59,802 bases of DNA from DAORHV01 sp964448405 (GTDB lineage Bacteria > Patescibacteriota > Gracilibacteria > Peribacterales > Peribacteraceae), in the NCBI GenBank assembly GCA_964448405.1, contig CAYUVW010000008.1, forward strand, positions 1 to 59,802, written 5' to 3'. Positions within the stretch are counted from its first letter, which is position 1, and each line of letters starts with the position of its first letter. The position numbers and the translations under genes were made by a program. Positions 1 to 11,740 of this stretch are shown here, piece by piece. The notes beneath the pieces were generated by a model, which saw only the letters and a program-made list of their open reading frames with translations, searched no databases and was not told the DNA's origin.

Positions 1-275
1 GGGAGCGCGACGGCACCGGCCCGATGCGCGACACTCCATCCCGTGTCCAACAACCAGACGAGAACGAAAAGTATGTTGCAAGAAACAGGCTCTGAGCTGC
101 CAACTCAAGCCACCAGGCGGGCGCGCGCCACGGAGGGGGCCAGGTGGTCTGCCGCCTTGCACAAGCAAGGCGTGCGTGGGAGCTGGCGCGCACGCGTTTT
201 TTGGTTCCTTTTTGTCGCTCGGACAAAAAGGGACGGAGGAATCCGAAGGAAATGCTTGGCGGCATCAACCCGCCG
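1..275 (+). repeat. Long dispersed repeat, copy 1 (cut by window edge)
   Basis: This stretch matches the reverse complement of 52145-52410 from the first base of the window, beginning with an exact match of about 22 bases. It continues through GGCGCGCGCCACGGAGGGGG-like sequence to a hairpin, TTCCTTTTTG with CAAAAAGGGA, near 205-232. By eye the identity is roughly 80-90 percent in the right half and lower around 25-105. Open reading frames inside it look incidental. The element lies just past the terminator of the surface-protein gene at 329-2893. It could be a non-autonomous mobile repeat or a remnant of a longer element. I did not see a transposase in it. Confidence 0.85.
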
Positions 276-284
276 CTCTTCAAC

Positions 285-306
285 AAAAACGCCCCTTGCG
301 GGGCGT
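285..306 (-). terminator. Rho-independent terminator
   Basis: Read on the minus strand this is ACGCCCC, a GCAA loop, then GGGGCGT followed by TTTTTG. It lies 23 bases after the stop codon of the 329-2893 gene, which it should terminate. Confidence 0.85.
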
Positions 307-328
307 CTTTGCATCAATGAATTCGGAA

Positions 329-2893
329 TTAGTCCTGGTACGCAGTCGAGTTCACAACCGTCTCCGTGAAATCGATCCAACGGAAGTTCTGGAGCGGGAA
401 GGCGGCGTCTTTATCAACCCACTGCACGTGGCTGGTTGCCGGCGAGAAACTCGTGGCAGCCTGATCGGTAAAGTTCTGGAGCGAGCCCTGCAGGACAGAG
501 GACGACGTGCTGCTGATTCTGGAATTGGTAATGGCGCCCTCCAGAACGAACGTTTCATCGCTGCCCGAAGTGACGTCGGCGTTCAGAGCCGAGAACTGAA
601 GCCCGGTGCACGACACGAAGAATGTGCCGGTAACGGTCCCGGTCAATACCGTACCGACGGCATTGATTGGCTTGCAGACGACCTTCGTCGTCGAATCGGC
701 CTTGTTATAGAACTTGAATGCGGCTGCATCCATGGCCACGTTGGTGGCGTTGACGTTCAAGATGACACCAGACAGAGCGAACTTGTTCAAACCGTTCTTG
801 GAGTTGGCATTCGCGAGGGTCGAAAACTTGAACTGTGCGAAGCCGCGGCCGATACCGGTCGGGACGGACGTGCCGTTGGCATCCGGGTTGGCATTGGAGA
901 TGTTCGAAATCTTGGCAAGAACCACCGAGTTCACTTTGCCAATGATCGGTGCGTTGGCAGCTGGAGAAGAGACTCCTAGGAAGACCTCACCTTCGGCTAA
1001 AGCGTCGTTGTCGTTCGTGAGCAGATTGTTCGAGGATGCATCGCCGCGTGCGGTAACGTCATCGACGCCGGTAAGATCGAGAATCTGCGGATCAACGACG
1101 TGGCCGCTAACGGCTCCATCGACATCGGTACGGATGCGGGGTTTGACGAACACGCTTACAGTTTGGCCGTCCGGTACCACCAGCTGGCGACTCTGCATGC
1201 TCACACAGAAGACGTTGTTGCCCTGGCTGCCGCTACCGCAACCGGCACGCGTGGCGCTGGCAAACGGAATGGACTCGCCGGTTTTGTAGAATTCGTAACG
1301 ATCGACGGACATGGATACATCGCCACCGGTGACGATGGTGAGGAACGTCACGTCCACCGGCTCGTTCTGAGCGCGGAAGTTGAGATTCAGGATGGAGTCA
1401 CCCAATGCGCCACCTAGCAGCTGCAAGTTGCGCTGCGGAGTCGCAGACTTCGTGATGAACAGGTCGCCCTGGCTGACGAAGTTCCACGAGGTAGACGGTA
1501 CGGTGTTGACCGTAATGGTGCAGGTTGTTGCGCAGACACCGTCGGTCTTGATGCCCACAAAATCATCGCCGTTCGTCACGCGCTCTGCTTTCACGTAGTC
1601 AACCTGCGCTGTTGCGAATTTCAGCTGCACGGAAGCAGGCGTGGAAAGTGAGGCAGCTACGTCGGCATGGACCTCGAACAGTACGGTGCCACCGGACGGA
1701 ACGACGTATCCTCCGCCGAGGAGCTGTGCAAACGTCACTTTGCCGGACTGGGCGACCACTCCACCCTGCAGAATGGTGTCGACGGTGCCATCGGCATTCG
1801 TATCGACCCACAGTTTGTAGTTCTGGGCGTTCAGAAGATTCCCGGCCTGAGCATCGAACACGAAGCTTGTGACAAGCACCTCTTCATTCGTGCTGCGGGC
1901 TTCAAAGCGCAGCAGATTGATGTTCTTCTCATTCTTCACGGCCACATCGGTCGATGCGAGCGACTTCACCGTCACGGTGAGTTCGTTCTCGACCGGTGAC
2001 GACTGCTCGGTAACAGTGACGACTGCGCTGCAAACGCCGTAATTGTTTCCGTGGCACAACTTCACTTTGGCGCCGGCAACCAGCGCATTGGTGAACTGGG
2101 TGCGCGGCTGGGTAACAGGACCGCTGTTAGCGCAGAACAAGTTTTGGACATGCAGCAACTGATTGTTCGCCGACAACATGAGGTGTGCACACGTGGCGAA
2201 GTTCTTGGTGTAATTCACCGTGACATTACTTCCGTTTATCACCACGTCCGACAGGGTAACCTGATCGGCAACGCCACCCTGAACAGTCACCAAGGAACTG
2301 CAGACCGGATTCACTGCATGGCACATCTTTACTTGAGCGCCACCGACGAGCGAGGCGTTGAAATACGATTTCGGCAGCGTCAATGTGCCACCCTGGGCGC
2401 AGAACAGGTTGAGTGTGTGCAGGGGCTGACCATTGCTCAATTTCAATACTGCGCATGTTGCGAAGTTTTTCGAGTACTGCACCTTCACCGTATCACGGTC
2501 GATGATGACGCTGGTAAGCGTGACTGCCGCAGGCTGCGCCTGCACGGTAACAACCGCGCTGCAAATGTTTCCGTTATTGCCATGGCACAACTTCACGCGA
2601 GCGCCGGATTGGAGTGCGGATGTGAATTGAGTCTTCAAGCTGACGACCGGCCCTGTGTTTGCGCAGAACAAGTTCTGGGTATGAACGAGTTGGTTGTTGG
2701 AAGCAAGCTTCAGATGCGCACACGTTCCGAAGTTCTTGGAATAATTCACGGTCACCGTATCGGTGCCAACGATCACAACGCTGGAAAGCCTCACCTGCGG
2801 AGGAGCGACTTGCGCCGAAGCGGCAGGCGCAAAGCCGACCAAGACCGTAAACACGGCGACGCAGGACGACGCCAGTGAAAGGAACGTACGCAT
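329..2893 (-). CDS. Secreted S-layer-type surface protein with Cys-rich repeats (854 aa)
   Basis: This is a predicted cell-surface protein. Residues 1-28 form a Sec signal peptide ending in ASA-Q. Residues about 32-297 hold three homologous repeats of about 88 residues. Each has four cysteines in the spacing FxTCA, LFCA, K(L/M)CH and VCS, so two disulfides per repeat are plausible. From about residue 305 the protein is a series of beta-rich domains. These align with the C-terminal half of the SLH protein at 54492-56831: both contain a NxVVLAKIS segment and end with a W-D, I/F, STxY pattern. The ATG at 2893 follows a good promoter after only about 20 nt and has no Shine-Dalgarno. It has no SLH domain itself, so it may be a second S-layer or adhesin subunit held by other contacts. 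The family name is my inference. Confidence 0.75.
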   Translation of the reverse strand: MRTFLSLASSCVAVFTVLVGFAPAASAQVAPPQVRLSSVVIVGTDTVTVNYSKNFGTCAHLKLASNNQLVHTQNLFCANTGPVVSLKTQFTSALQSGARVKLCHGNNGNICSAVVTVQAQPAAVTLTSVIIDRDTVKVQYSKNFATCAVLKLSNGQPLHTLNLFCAQGGTLTLPKSYFNASLVGGAQVKMCHAVNPVCSSLVTVQGGVADQVTLSDVVINGSNVTVNYTKNFATCAHLMLSANNQLLHVQNLFCANSGPVTQPRTQFTNALVAGAKVKLCHGNNYGVCSAVVTVTEQSSPVENELTVTVKSLASTDVAVKNEKNINLLRFEARSTNEEVLVTSFVFDAQAGNLLNAQNYKLWVDTNADGTVDTILQGGVVAQSGKVTFAQLLGGGYVVPSGGTVLFEVHADVAASLSTPASVQLKFATAQVDYVKAERVTNGDDFVGIKTDGVCATTCTITVNTVPSTSWNFVSQGDLFITKSATPQRNLQLLGGALGDSILNLNFRAQNEPVDVTFLTIVTGGDVSMSVDRYEFYKTGESIPFASATRAGCGSGSQGNNVFCVSMQSRQLVVPDGQTVSVFVKPRIRTDVDGAVSGHVVDPQILDLTGVDDVTARGDASSNNLLTNDNDALAEGEVFLGVSSPAANAPIIGKVNSVVLAKISNISNANPDANGTSVPTGIGRGFAQFKFSTLANANSKNGLNKFALSGVILNVNATNVAMDAAAFKFYNKADSTTKVVCKPINAVGTVLTGTVTGTFFVSCTGLQFSALNADVTSGSDETFVLEGAITNSRISSTSSSVLQGSLQNFTDQAATSFSPATSHVQWVDKDAAFPLQNFRWIDFTETVVNSTAYQD

Positions 2894-2921
2894 AGGAGTG
2901 AAAAAGAAAAGGTACCGCGGG

Positions 2922-2949
2922 AGTATACGCGATTTTCACCTTTCGTCAA
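2922..2949 (-). promoter_or_regulatory. Sigma70-type promoter of the surface protein
   Basis: On the minus strand, TTGACG (2949-2944), a 16-bp spacer and TATACT (2927-2922). It drives the gene starting at 2893 and predicts a leader of about 20 nt. Confidence 0.8.
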
Positions 2950-2976
2950 TATCAAACAATATTTTTCTAATATGTC

Positions 2977-2996
2977 AAAAGAGCCCTTTCGGGCTC
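2977..2996 (-). terminator. Terminator after rpsG
   Basis: On the minus strand, GAGCCC, a GAAA loop and GGGCTC followed by TTTT. It closes the rpoC-rpsL-rpsG unit just before the promoter of the next gene. Confidence 0.85.
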
Positions 2997-3023
2997 CTTA
3001 TGTCTGCAATACACAGGTTTGAT

Positions 3024-3479
3024 CTACATCTTGGACAAGTGGGCGAAGGCCTTGTTGGCCTGTGCCATCTTGAACACGTCTTCCTTCTTCTTGATCGCGG
3101 AACCCTGCTCAGCGGCTGCGTCCAAGAGCTCCATGGCCAACTTCTGGGCCATCGGGACACCCTTGCGGTCGCGGGCTGCACCCAAGATCCAGCGGATCGA
3201 GAGCGACTGCTGGCGCTTGGCGGTGACTTCGGTCGGCACCTGGTACACGGCTCCGGCGATGCGCTTGGGGCGAACCTCGACGAGCGGCGTTGCGTTCAAG
3301 AGAGCCTTGGCGAAAACGTCCATCGGCTCTTCCTTGGTGCGCGTCTTAATGACGGCCAAGGCGTCGGCGAAGATGCCGCGTGCAATGGATTTCTTGCCCT
3401 GCTTCATGAGACAGTTGATGAACTTCTCAACGAGCGGATCGGAACCCGCGGGGATAAATGCTTTGGGACGTGTAGCCAT
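3024..3479 (-). CDS. rpsG: 30S ribosomal protein S7
   Basis: S7 is the primary assembly protein of the small-subunit head and contacts 16S rRNA near the decoding centre. The 151-residue product has the family features: an early DPLVEKFINCLMKQGKKS segment, a VEVRPKRIAGAVYQVP core and a C-terminal helical part ending near KKEDVFKMAQANKAFAH. Its length is close to the usual bacterial 155-160. It is the last gene of the rpoC-rpsL-rpsG run, 31 bp after rpsL, and is followed by a terminator. fusA and tuf, the usual str-operon partners, are not next to it; tuf lies about 37 kb away. No Shine-Dalgarno precedes the ATG. Confidence 0.97.
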   Translation of the reverse strand: MATRPKAFIPAGSDPLVEKFINCLMKQGKKSIARGIFADALAVIKTRTKEEPMDVFAKALLNATPLVEVRPKRIAGAVYQVPTEVTAKRQQSLSIRWILGAARDRKGVPMAQKLAMELLDAAAEQGSAIKKKEDVFKMAQANKAFAHLSKM

Positions 3480-3510
3480 ACTTTCAGAAAAGGGAAATCA
3501 GAGGAGGAAA

Positions 3511-3936
3511 TTACTTGGCAGCCTTGGGGCGCTTGGCTCCGTAGAGCGAGCGACCTTGCTTGCGGTCGCGGACGCCTTCGCAGTCGAGCACACCGCGGAC
3601 GATGTGGTAACGAACACCCGGCAAGTCTTTCACGCGGCCACCGCGGACGAGCACGACGGAGTGTTCTTGGAGGTTGTGACCCTCGCCCATGATGTAGGCG
3701 GTGATCTCTTCGCCGTTCGTCAGGCGCACACGGGCGATTTTGCGGAGAGCCGAGTTCGGCTTCTTCGGTGTCATGGTTGTAACCTTCAGACACACACCGC
3801 GCTTCACGGGTGCTCCATGGCGCAGCTTGACGCGCACCATTTTGAGGGAGTTCCAGGTGTACTGGAGGTTCGGGGCCTTGGTCCTGCGCTTCATGGAACG
3901 GCGCGGGCGACGGATGAGCTGATTAACGGTAGGCAT
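3511..3936 (-). CDS. rpsL: 30S ribosomal protein S12
   Basis: S12 sits at the decoding site and affects translational fidelity. The product has about 141 residues and is the longer S12 form: an extra segment of some 15 residues lies between LIRR and PVKRGVC. The conserved core TPKKPNSALRK, EGHNLQEHSVVLVRGGRVKD and LPGVRYHIVRG is intact. The lysine of TPKKPNSA is present; substitutions there give streptomycin resistance in other bacteria. I chose the ATG at 3936 (MPTVNQL) because homologues begin there; upstream codons are low-complexity proline-rich. It lies between rpoC and rpsG in the same orientation. Confidence 0.97.
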   Translation of the reverse strand: MPTVNQLIRRPRRSMKRRTKAPNLQYTWNSLKMVRVKLRHGAPVKRGVCLKVTTMTPKKPNSALRKIARVRLTNGEEITAYIMGEGHNLQEHSVVLVRGGRVKDLPGVRYHIVRGVLDCEGVRDRKQGRSLYGAKRPKAAK

Positions 3937-3988
3937 ACGGGGCTGTAATGGTAGAGGGTGAGTAAGCGGGAGTAAAGGGAGAACCGGA

Positions 3989-7891
<3,903 letters not shown>

Positions 7892-8013
7892 ACGACGGGT
7901 GAGGAAGGAGATGGATTCGCGGCTTCCTGCCGCGGAAAATTACATACGAAGCATCGCAGCGCCCCTGGGGTGATCGTCTGAATCACAAGGGGTGCTCCGA
8001 AGAATGTGACGTC

Positions 8014-8041
8014 AGTATATCGGGGAATTTCGGCTGCGCAA
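8014..8041 (-). promoter_or_regulatory. Promoter of rpoC-rpsL-rpsG
   Basis: On the minus strand, TTGCGC (8041-8036), 16 bp, TATACT (8019-8014). The predicted leader of about 115 nt contains small hairpins, one of them using CCGCGGCAGGAAGCCGCG near 7930. This gives the operon a longer leader than most host genes here. Confidence 0.65.
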
Positions 8042-8052
8042 GGCGATTTTTA

Positions 8053-8156
8053 GAGGATTCCCATGAGTCCAAGGAAACCAAAGAATTCAAGGAACTACAA
8101 AAAATGACCCAGTGTTCCTTGGGCTCGCTGGAATCCTTGGCTTCTTTGGACTCCTT
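8053..8156. repeat. 9-nt-periodic palindrome (CCTTGGACT family)
   Basis: The left arm is made of units such as GAGTCCAAG, GAAACCAAA and GAATTCAAG. The right arm is made of TTCCTTGGG, GGAATCCTT, GGCTTCTTT and GGACTC. Together they form a long imperfect hairpin with 9-nt periodicity in each arm. Similar elements lie near 11.6, 40.5, 45.7, 47.2 and 50.8 kb. A terminator role is plausible. Confidence 0.7.
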
Positions 8157-8158
8157 TC

Positions 8159-8569
8159 TTACGCAATCATGCTCGGTCCGTCGCCGCCAAGCAGCTTGGT
8201 GGCTGAAGGGGCGGCATCGGCAGGTGGCGGCAGTTCTTTGAACATCTTCTCGAACGAACCGTCGTAGGCCGTGAGTGCGTTCTGGAGCGTCGTCATTTCG
8301 GATTCATCCAACGTGAGTTGCGACGAAGCGTTTTTGCGTCCGTCGTCCACAATGACGTTCTCGGCGATTTTGTTCTTCTCCGTCAGGTTCACGTGCAGCA
8401 CGATGAATGCGGCGCAGCTTTCACACTTCAGCTGCAGCAGCATGAAATCGTCACCGGCGATTTTAATGGACGGAAAATCGACCTGCACGCGGGTACCGCA
8501 CTGCGGGCAACGCATCTGATCGCGAATGCGCAGAAGAATTTGGTGGAGAGAGTGCGGGTTGAAATCCAT
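8159..8569 (-). CDS. Small zinc-ribbon protein (136 aa)
   Basis: I do not recognise the family. The product has a clear zinc ribbon, CPQC near residue 21 and CESC near residue 53, between short beta-strand segments. An acidic helical middle and a proline/alanine-rich tail follow. It has no signal peptide or membrane segment, so it is probably cytoplasmic. The ATG at 8569 lies 9 nt after TATACT (8584-8579), so the mRNA is probably leaderless. An in-frame upstream extension reads through this promoter and is unlikely to be coding. It stands upstream of rpoC, where rpoB might be expected, but nothing in the sequence links it to transcription. Confidence 0.7.
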   Translation of the reverse strand: MDFNPHSLHQILLRIRDQMRCPQCGTRVQVDFPSIKIAGDDFMLLQLKCESCAAFIVLHVNLTEKNKIAENVIVDDGRKNASSQLTLDESEMTTLQNALTAYDGSFEKMFKELPPPADAAPSATKLLGGDGPSMIA

Positions 8570-8764
8570 AACCTGCTCAGTATAACAGAGGAGGTGAAGA
8601 AAATCACGAAAAAAGACGTGACAAATACCGTCACCAAGCAGGAGACGACAACGATTTCGGCCTGCGTTGACGCAACCTATGGTTTCACTCATTTCATACT
8701 CAACCACGCTACTCGCAACAGGAAAAACGCGCGAGACGCCGCGGCTTCGGTAGGATACACGCCA

Positions 8765-9382
8765 ATGTCACCACGCACCGTCCGCCGTCGCACAAAGAAG
8801 AAATCTATCGCCCGCCGTACGTCGGCAAGCCGCATGGTAGAACGTGTGACAAGTTGGAACTTGGGTACGCAGATTGCCATTGCCGTGTCGGCGATGATGG
8901 TTCTTGCGCTGCTTGGCATGATTGATCGTAACGTGTTCTCTGCCGCACTCGGCAACGCGGAGAAAGCAGCCCCGGAAGTATCGATCGACATTGGGCTGGA
9001 GCACGACGGTCCAGTCGACCTGGGCATGCTGGTGGCACGCAAAGGAACGGCAGGGCTTATTGAAGTGAACAATACGTCGAATGCCCCGCTGAAAATCAGT
9101 CTGCCGGAAGGGTGGGAGCGCACCGAGGTCCGCGGCGGTTCGATTTGGCTGATTACCGAAGAGGACCCCGAATTCGGCTACATCCGCTGGATGCTGCCGC
9201 CAAAAATGGGCATGACGCTGCGCACGACCAGCGTGCCGGATGTCATCACCTACCACAGTCCGTCCGGGCAGACTGCGTCCATTCGCGTGACAAGCGTGGA
9301 CGTGGAAACCTCTGCAAAAAACCAACGCACGCTGTTGTTCCAGAACGCCGCACAGGTGAAGCTGTGGATTGCTGACGAATAA
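8765..9382 (+). CDS. Single-pass membrane protein with extracytoplasmic domain (205 aa)
   Basis: Function unknown. The first 35 residues are very basic (RTVRRRTKKK). One membrane segment follows at about residues 41-58 (IAVSAMMVLALLG). The rest is a beta-rich domain with pairs such as VEVNNTSNAPLKISLPEGW, which suggests an immunoglobulin-like fold outside the membrane. The ATG at 8765 is 8 nt after TAGGAT, fitting leaderless expression. It is divergent from the zinc-ribbon gene; the 195 bp between them carry both -10 boxes. It is followed by a GC-rich double hairpin that could terminate it. Confidence 0.65.
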   Translation: MSPRTVRRRTKKKSIARRTSASRMVERVTSWNLGTQIAIAVSAMMVLALLGMIDRNVFSAALGNAEKAAPEVSIDIGLEHDGPVDLGMLVARKGTAGLIEVNNTSNAPLKISLPEGWERTEVRGGSIWLITEEDPEFGYIRWMLPPKMGMTLRTTSVPDVITYHSPSGQTASIRVTSVDVETSAKNQRTLLFQNAAQVKLWIADE

Positions 9383-9390
9383 TTGCGGCA

Positions 9391-9435
9391 ACTGCGACAT
9401 GGTGTCGCAGGCCGGGACGCGGCGTCCCGGCTGCG
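9391..9435. repeat. GC-rich double palindrome (REP-like), copy 1
   Basis: Two adjacent hairpins: TGCGACA with TGTCGCA (9393-9409), then CCGGGACGC and GCGTCCCGG (9412-9430), followed by CTGCG. A similar arrangement with the same CTGCG flank occurs at 45525-45570. A single related hairpin is at about 23791-23808. It may serve as a terminator or a REP element. Confidence 0.55.
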
Positions 9436-9470
9436 AGAGGGAATGATTTCAGCGTATGATCCAACTACTC

Positions 9471-10247
9471 ATGGAAATCTTGCCGATCCGAACACCGATC
9501 CTGAAAACGGGCGACGACCTCGCTTCGGTCCTTACGGCTTCCGACGTGCTCCGCGACGGAGACGTACTGGTGGTGTCTTCCAAGGCAGTGGCAACCTGCG
9601 AAGGTGCGGCGATCGACTTGTCGAAGATCAAACCCACCGCCGAAGCCGTCGAGTGGAGTAAGAAGTGCGGCCAGACACCGGAGTTCCGCCAAGCGGTTTT
9701 GCATGAAACAAAGCGAATGCACGGCTGGGTGGGCGGCAGCTGCCCGCATGCCATGTTCACGTACCTGAAGCCGGACGGCTTTACGACCGGCGCACTTTTG
9801 TCGGCCAATGCCGGGTTGGATTTGTCGAACGTCATCAAAGGATTCGCCATCGGCTGGCCGCTGGACCCGGTGGCCTCCACGAAGAAGTTGGCCGCCGAAA
9901 TCGGGAAGAAAAGCGGCAAGCGCGTAGCGGTGATTATTGGAGATTCCTGCTGTATGCCCGCCCGCCTGGGCGTGATTGCGTTCGCACTGACCGCCTGCGG
10001 GATTGATCCGCTGGTGAACCACATGGGCACATCCGACTTATTCGGCAAAACATTCCGCATGACGCGTGAGGCGGTGGCAGACCAGCTCTGTATTGCAGCC
10101 AACTATGTGATGGGCAATACCGGCCAGCAGACCCCCGCCGCCGTGGTGCGCGGCCATGGACTGCCGGCTTCGGACTTCTGCGGCTGGGTGGAAGGCATTG
10201 AGCCGGAAGAAGATCTGTTCCGCGACATCCTCTGGAAGTCCCGCTAA
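9471..10247 (+). CDS. CofE-like F420-0:gamma-glutamyl ligase family protein
   Basis: The 258-residue product resembles the CofE family, which joins L-glutamate to coenzyme F420-0 using GTP. Visible features are an N-terminal LRDGDVLVVSSKAVATCEG segment, the KRMHGWVG-CPHAMFTYLKPDG region, GALLSANAGLDLSN and a VAVIIGDS-x-MPARLGV region. No other F420 genes are nearby, and CPR genomes generally lack F420, so the substrate may be another acid acceptor. I chose the ATG at 9471 (MEILPIRT) because a TATGAT -10 box ends 10 nt before it; the earlier in-frame ATG overlaps that box. The stop codon TAA overlaps the -10 box of the next gene. Confidence 0.7.
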   Translation: MEILPIRTPILKTGDDLASVLTASDVLRDGDVLVVSSKAVATCEGAAIDLSKIKPTAEAVEWSKKCGQTPEFRQAVLHETKRMHGWVGGSCPHAMFTYLKPDGFTTGALLSANAGLDLSNVIKGFAIGWPLDPVASTKKLAAEIGKKSGKRVAVIIGDSCCMPARLGVIAFALTACGIDPLVNHMGTSDLFGKTFRMTREAVADQLCIAANYVMGNTGQQTPAAVVRGHGLPASDFCGWVEGIEPEEDLFRDILWKSR

Positions 10248-10256
10248 GATCGTCGC

Positions 10257-10847
10257 ATGCAGTTCGTCGTCCTGTGCTCCTCCCGCGGCACCGTCTTTGC
10301 CTCCACATTGGAGCGCATACACGACGGCAGCTTGAAGGCGACGTGCTTGGGATTGGTTGCCGACAAACCAGACCGCACCTGCGTAGCCACCGCCAAGGCA
10401 GCCGGTGTTCCGGTGCAGATTGTGCAGCGCATTAAGGGTGAACCGCGTGAAGAATTCGACAAACGCGTGGATGCCGCCATTCGGAAGCTTGGCGCCGATG
10501 AGAAAACAATCGTTGCCTGTATGGGTTGGATGTACATTTTGCGACCGTGGTTTGTTTCGCAGTGGCGCAACCGCATACTCAACGTGCATCCGGCGTTGCT
10601 GCCCAAACACCCCGGGGATCATGCGCATGATTTGGTGCTGGCCGCCGGCGACACGGTTTCCGGTATGACCATTCACCTTATTGACGAAGGCGTGGATACC
10701 GGACCGACGTTGTTGCAAAAAGAATGTCCGGTACTAAAAGACGACACCGTCGAAACGCTGAAGGTCCGCGTGCAGGCACTGGAAAAAGAATGGTTTCCGA
10801 AGGTGCTGCAGATGATTGAGACCGGCAAAATGAAACTCCCTTTGTAG
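10257..10847 (+). CDS. purN: Formyltransferase of the PurN/GART family
   Basis: The 196-residue product has the formyl-transferase fold of phosphoribosylglycinamide formyltransferase, which transfers a formyl group from 10-formyl-THF to GAR in purine synthesis. The catalytic signature is present: NVHPALLPKHPG, with the Asn and His of the active site, and DEGVDTGP, with the Asp. No other purine genes are in the window, so the acceptor is inferred from the family. folP at 49.9 kb hints at folate use. The ATG at 10257 is 6 nt after TAAGAT, whose first three bases are the stop codon of the preceding gene. It converges on the FNR-like gene. Confidence 0.75.
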   Translation: MQFVVLCSSRGTVFASTLERIHDGSLKATCLGLVADKPDRTCVATAKAAGVPVQIVQRIKGEPREEFDKRVDAAIRKLGADEKTIVACMGWMYILRPWFVSQWRNRILNVHPALLPKHPGDHAHDLVLAAGDTVSGMTIHLIDEGVDTGPTLLQKECPVLKDDTVETLKVRVQALEKEWFPKVLQMIETGKMKLPL

Positions 10848-10883
10848 GAGTCGCCGGAGTCATGGAGTCGTCAGAGTCGCTTT
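10848..10883. repeat. Short 9-nt tandem GGAGTC repeat
   Basis: Between the convergent purN and FNR-like genes lie four imperfect 9-nt units: GGAGTCGCC, GGAGTCATG, GAGTCGTCA and GAGTCGC. They show the same periodicity as the larger palindromes but have only one arm. Confidence 0.5.
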
Positions 10884-11603
10884 TTACATGTACCCCTCCG
10901 CATGCACATCTGCTTTGGGAATCCCCCACTCCAAGCAGTGCGCCTTCACGTCTTTGACCATTTCAGGAGCTCCGCAAATGTAGACGCACGTATTCGGCAT
11001 CTGATCGCCGATAATCTGCGGTGCCACAACCTGCACGCGTCCACGGTGACCGCTCCAATCCGCCTCGCCGGACGTGAGTGACGTATGCAACGCGAAGTTC
11101 GGATACCGCTTGGCAAGCGCGCTAAATTCCTCGACCCAGAACAGGTCGGCTTTGTTGCGCGCGCCGAACAGCAGATCCATTTTACGCTTCTCGCCCGCCT
11201 CCAGTGCATGCTTGATTTGCCCGCGGAACGGGGCGACACCGGCGCCGGTGCAAATGAATGCGTAGTTCTTGGGCGTCTTTTCAGGCTGCAACACGAACAC
11301 GCCGAACGGTCCTTTCATCGGCACCGTCGTGCCAAGCCTGAGCACTTGTTCAATCCACATGCTGGCGCGACCGCCGTCGACCAATTTGATACTGAACAGC
11401 AAATCTGGCTCGGCAGGTGTGGATGCCACGGAATAGGCACGCTGTTGAATATTGGTCGGATCGGCGACCAGCGGCACGTCGAATAACACGAACTGTCCGG
11501 CCTTGAACGAAAAGCCCTCCGGCTTGGTAAAGCGGATCTGGTACACACCGGGCGCAACCAGCGTCTTCTCGGTGCAGGTGATGGTGAAGGTGGGGACAGC
11601 CAT
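10884..11603 (-). CDS. Ferredoxin/flavodoxin--NAD(P)H reductase-like flavoprotein
   Basis: The 239-residue product has the ferredoxin-reductase module: an N-terminal beta barrel with the FAD-binding RAYSVAS motif at residues 55-61, a GPFGVF phosphate-binding loop, the NAD(P)-binding GAGVAPFRGQI motif, and a C-terminal CGAPEMVKDV. It should pass electrons between NAD(P)H and an iron-sulphur or flavin carrier. It neighbours carA, so I considered PyrK, the electron-transfer subunit of dihydroorotate dehydrogenase. It lacks the C-terminal cysteine cluster of PyrK. The partner protein is unknown. There is no signal peptide. Confidence 0.8.
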   Translation of the reverse strand: MAVPTFTITCTEKTLVAPGVYQIRFTKPEGFSFKAGQFVLFDVPLVADPTNIQQRAYSVASTPAEPDLLFSIKLVDGGRASMWIEQVLRLGTTVPMKGPFGVFVLQPEKTPKNYAFICTGAGVAPFRGQIKHALEAGEKRKMDLLFGARNKADLFWVEEFSALAKRYPNFALHTSLTSGEADWSGHRGRVQVVAPQIIGDQMPNTCVYICGAPEMVKDVKAHCLEWGIPKADVHAEGYM

Positions 11604-11607
11604 AAGG

Positions 11608-11735
11608 GAAGGAGTCCAAGGATTTCAAAGAGTACAAAGAGTCCAACGATCCCCTGCTCTTCGAAGACCGTCGCGATCTCCGTAAAAAGAATAGCACAAG
11701 TTCCTTGGACTTCTTGGCTTCTTTGGACTCCCGCA
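11608..11735. repeat. 9-nt-periodic palindrome (CCTTGGACT family)
   Basis: The left arm is GGAGTCCAAGGATTTCAAAG-like and the right arm is TTCCTTGGACTTCTTGGCTT-like, with about 70 bp between them. The central part holds its own pair, CTCTTCGAAGACCG with CGCGATCTCCG. It sits between carA and the FNR-like gene, both on the minus strand. Confidence 0.65.
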
Positions 11736-11740
11736 AACCC

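Noticed and set aside
43..369. Protein-coding genes inside the long repeat
   Set aside because: Overlapping frames on both strands and in both repeat copies are not conserved in frame and carry hairpin-derived sequence.
10884..11603. PyrK, given the carA neighbour
   Set aside because: The C-terminal cysteine cluster that binds the 2Fe-2S centre in PyrK is absent.
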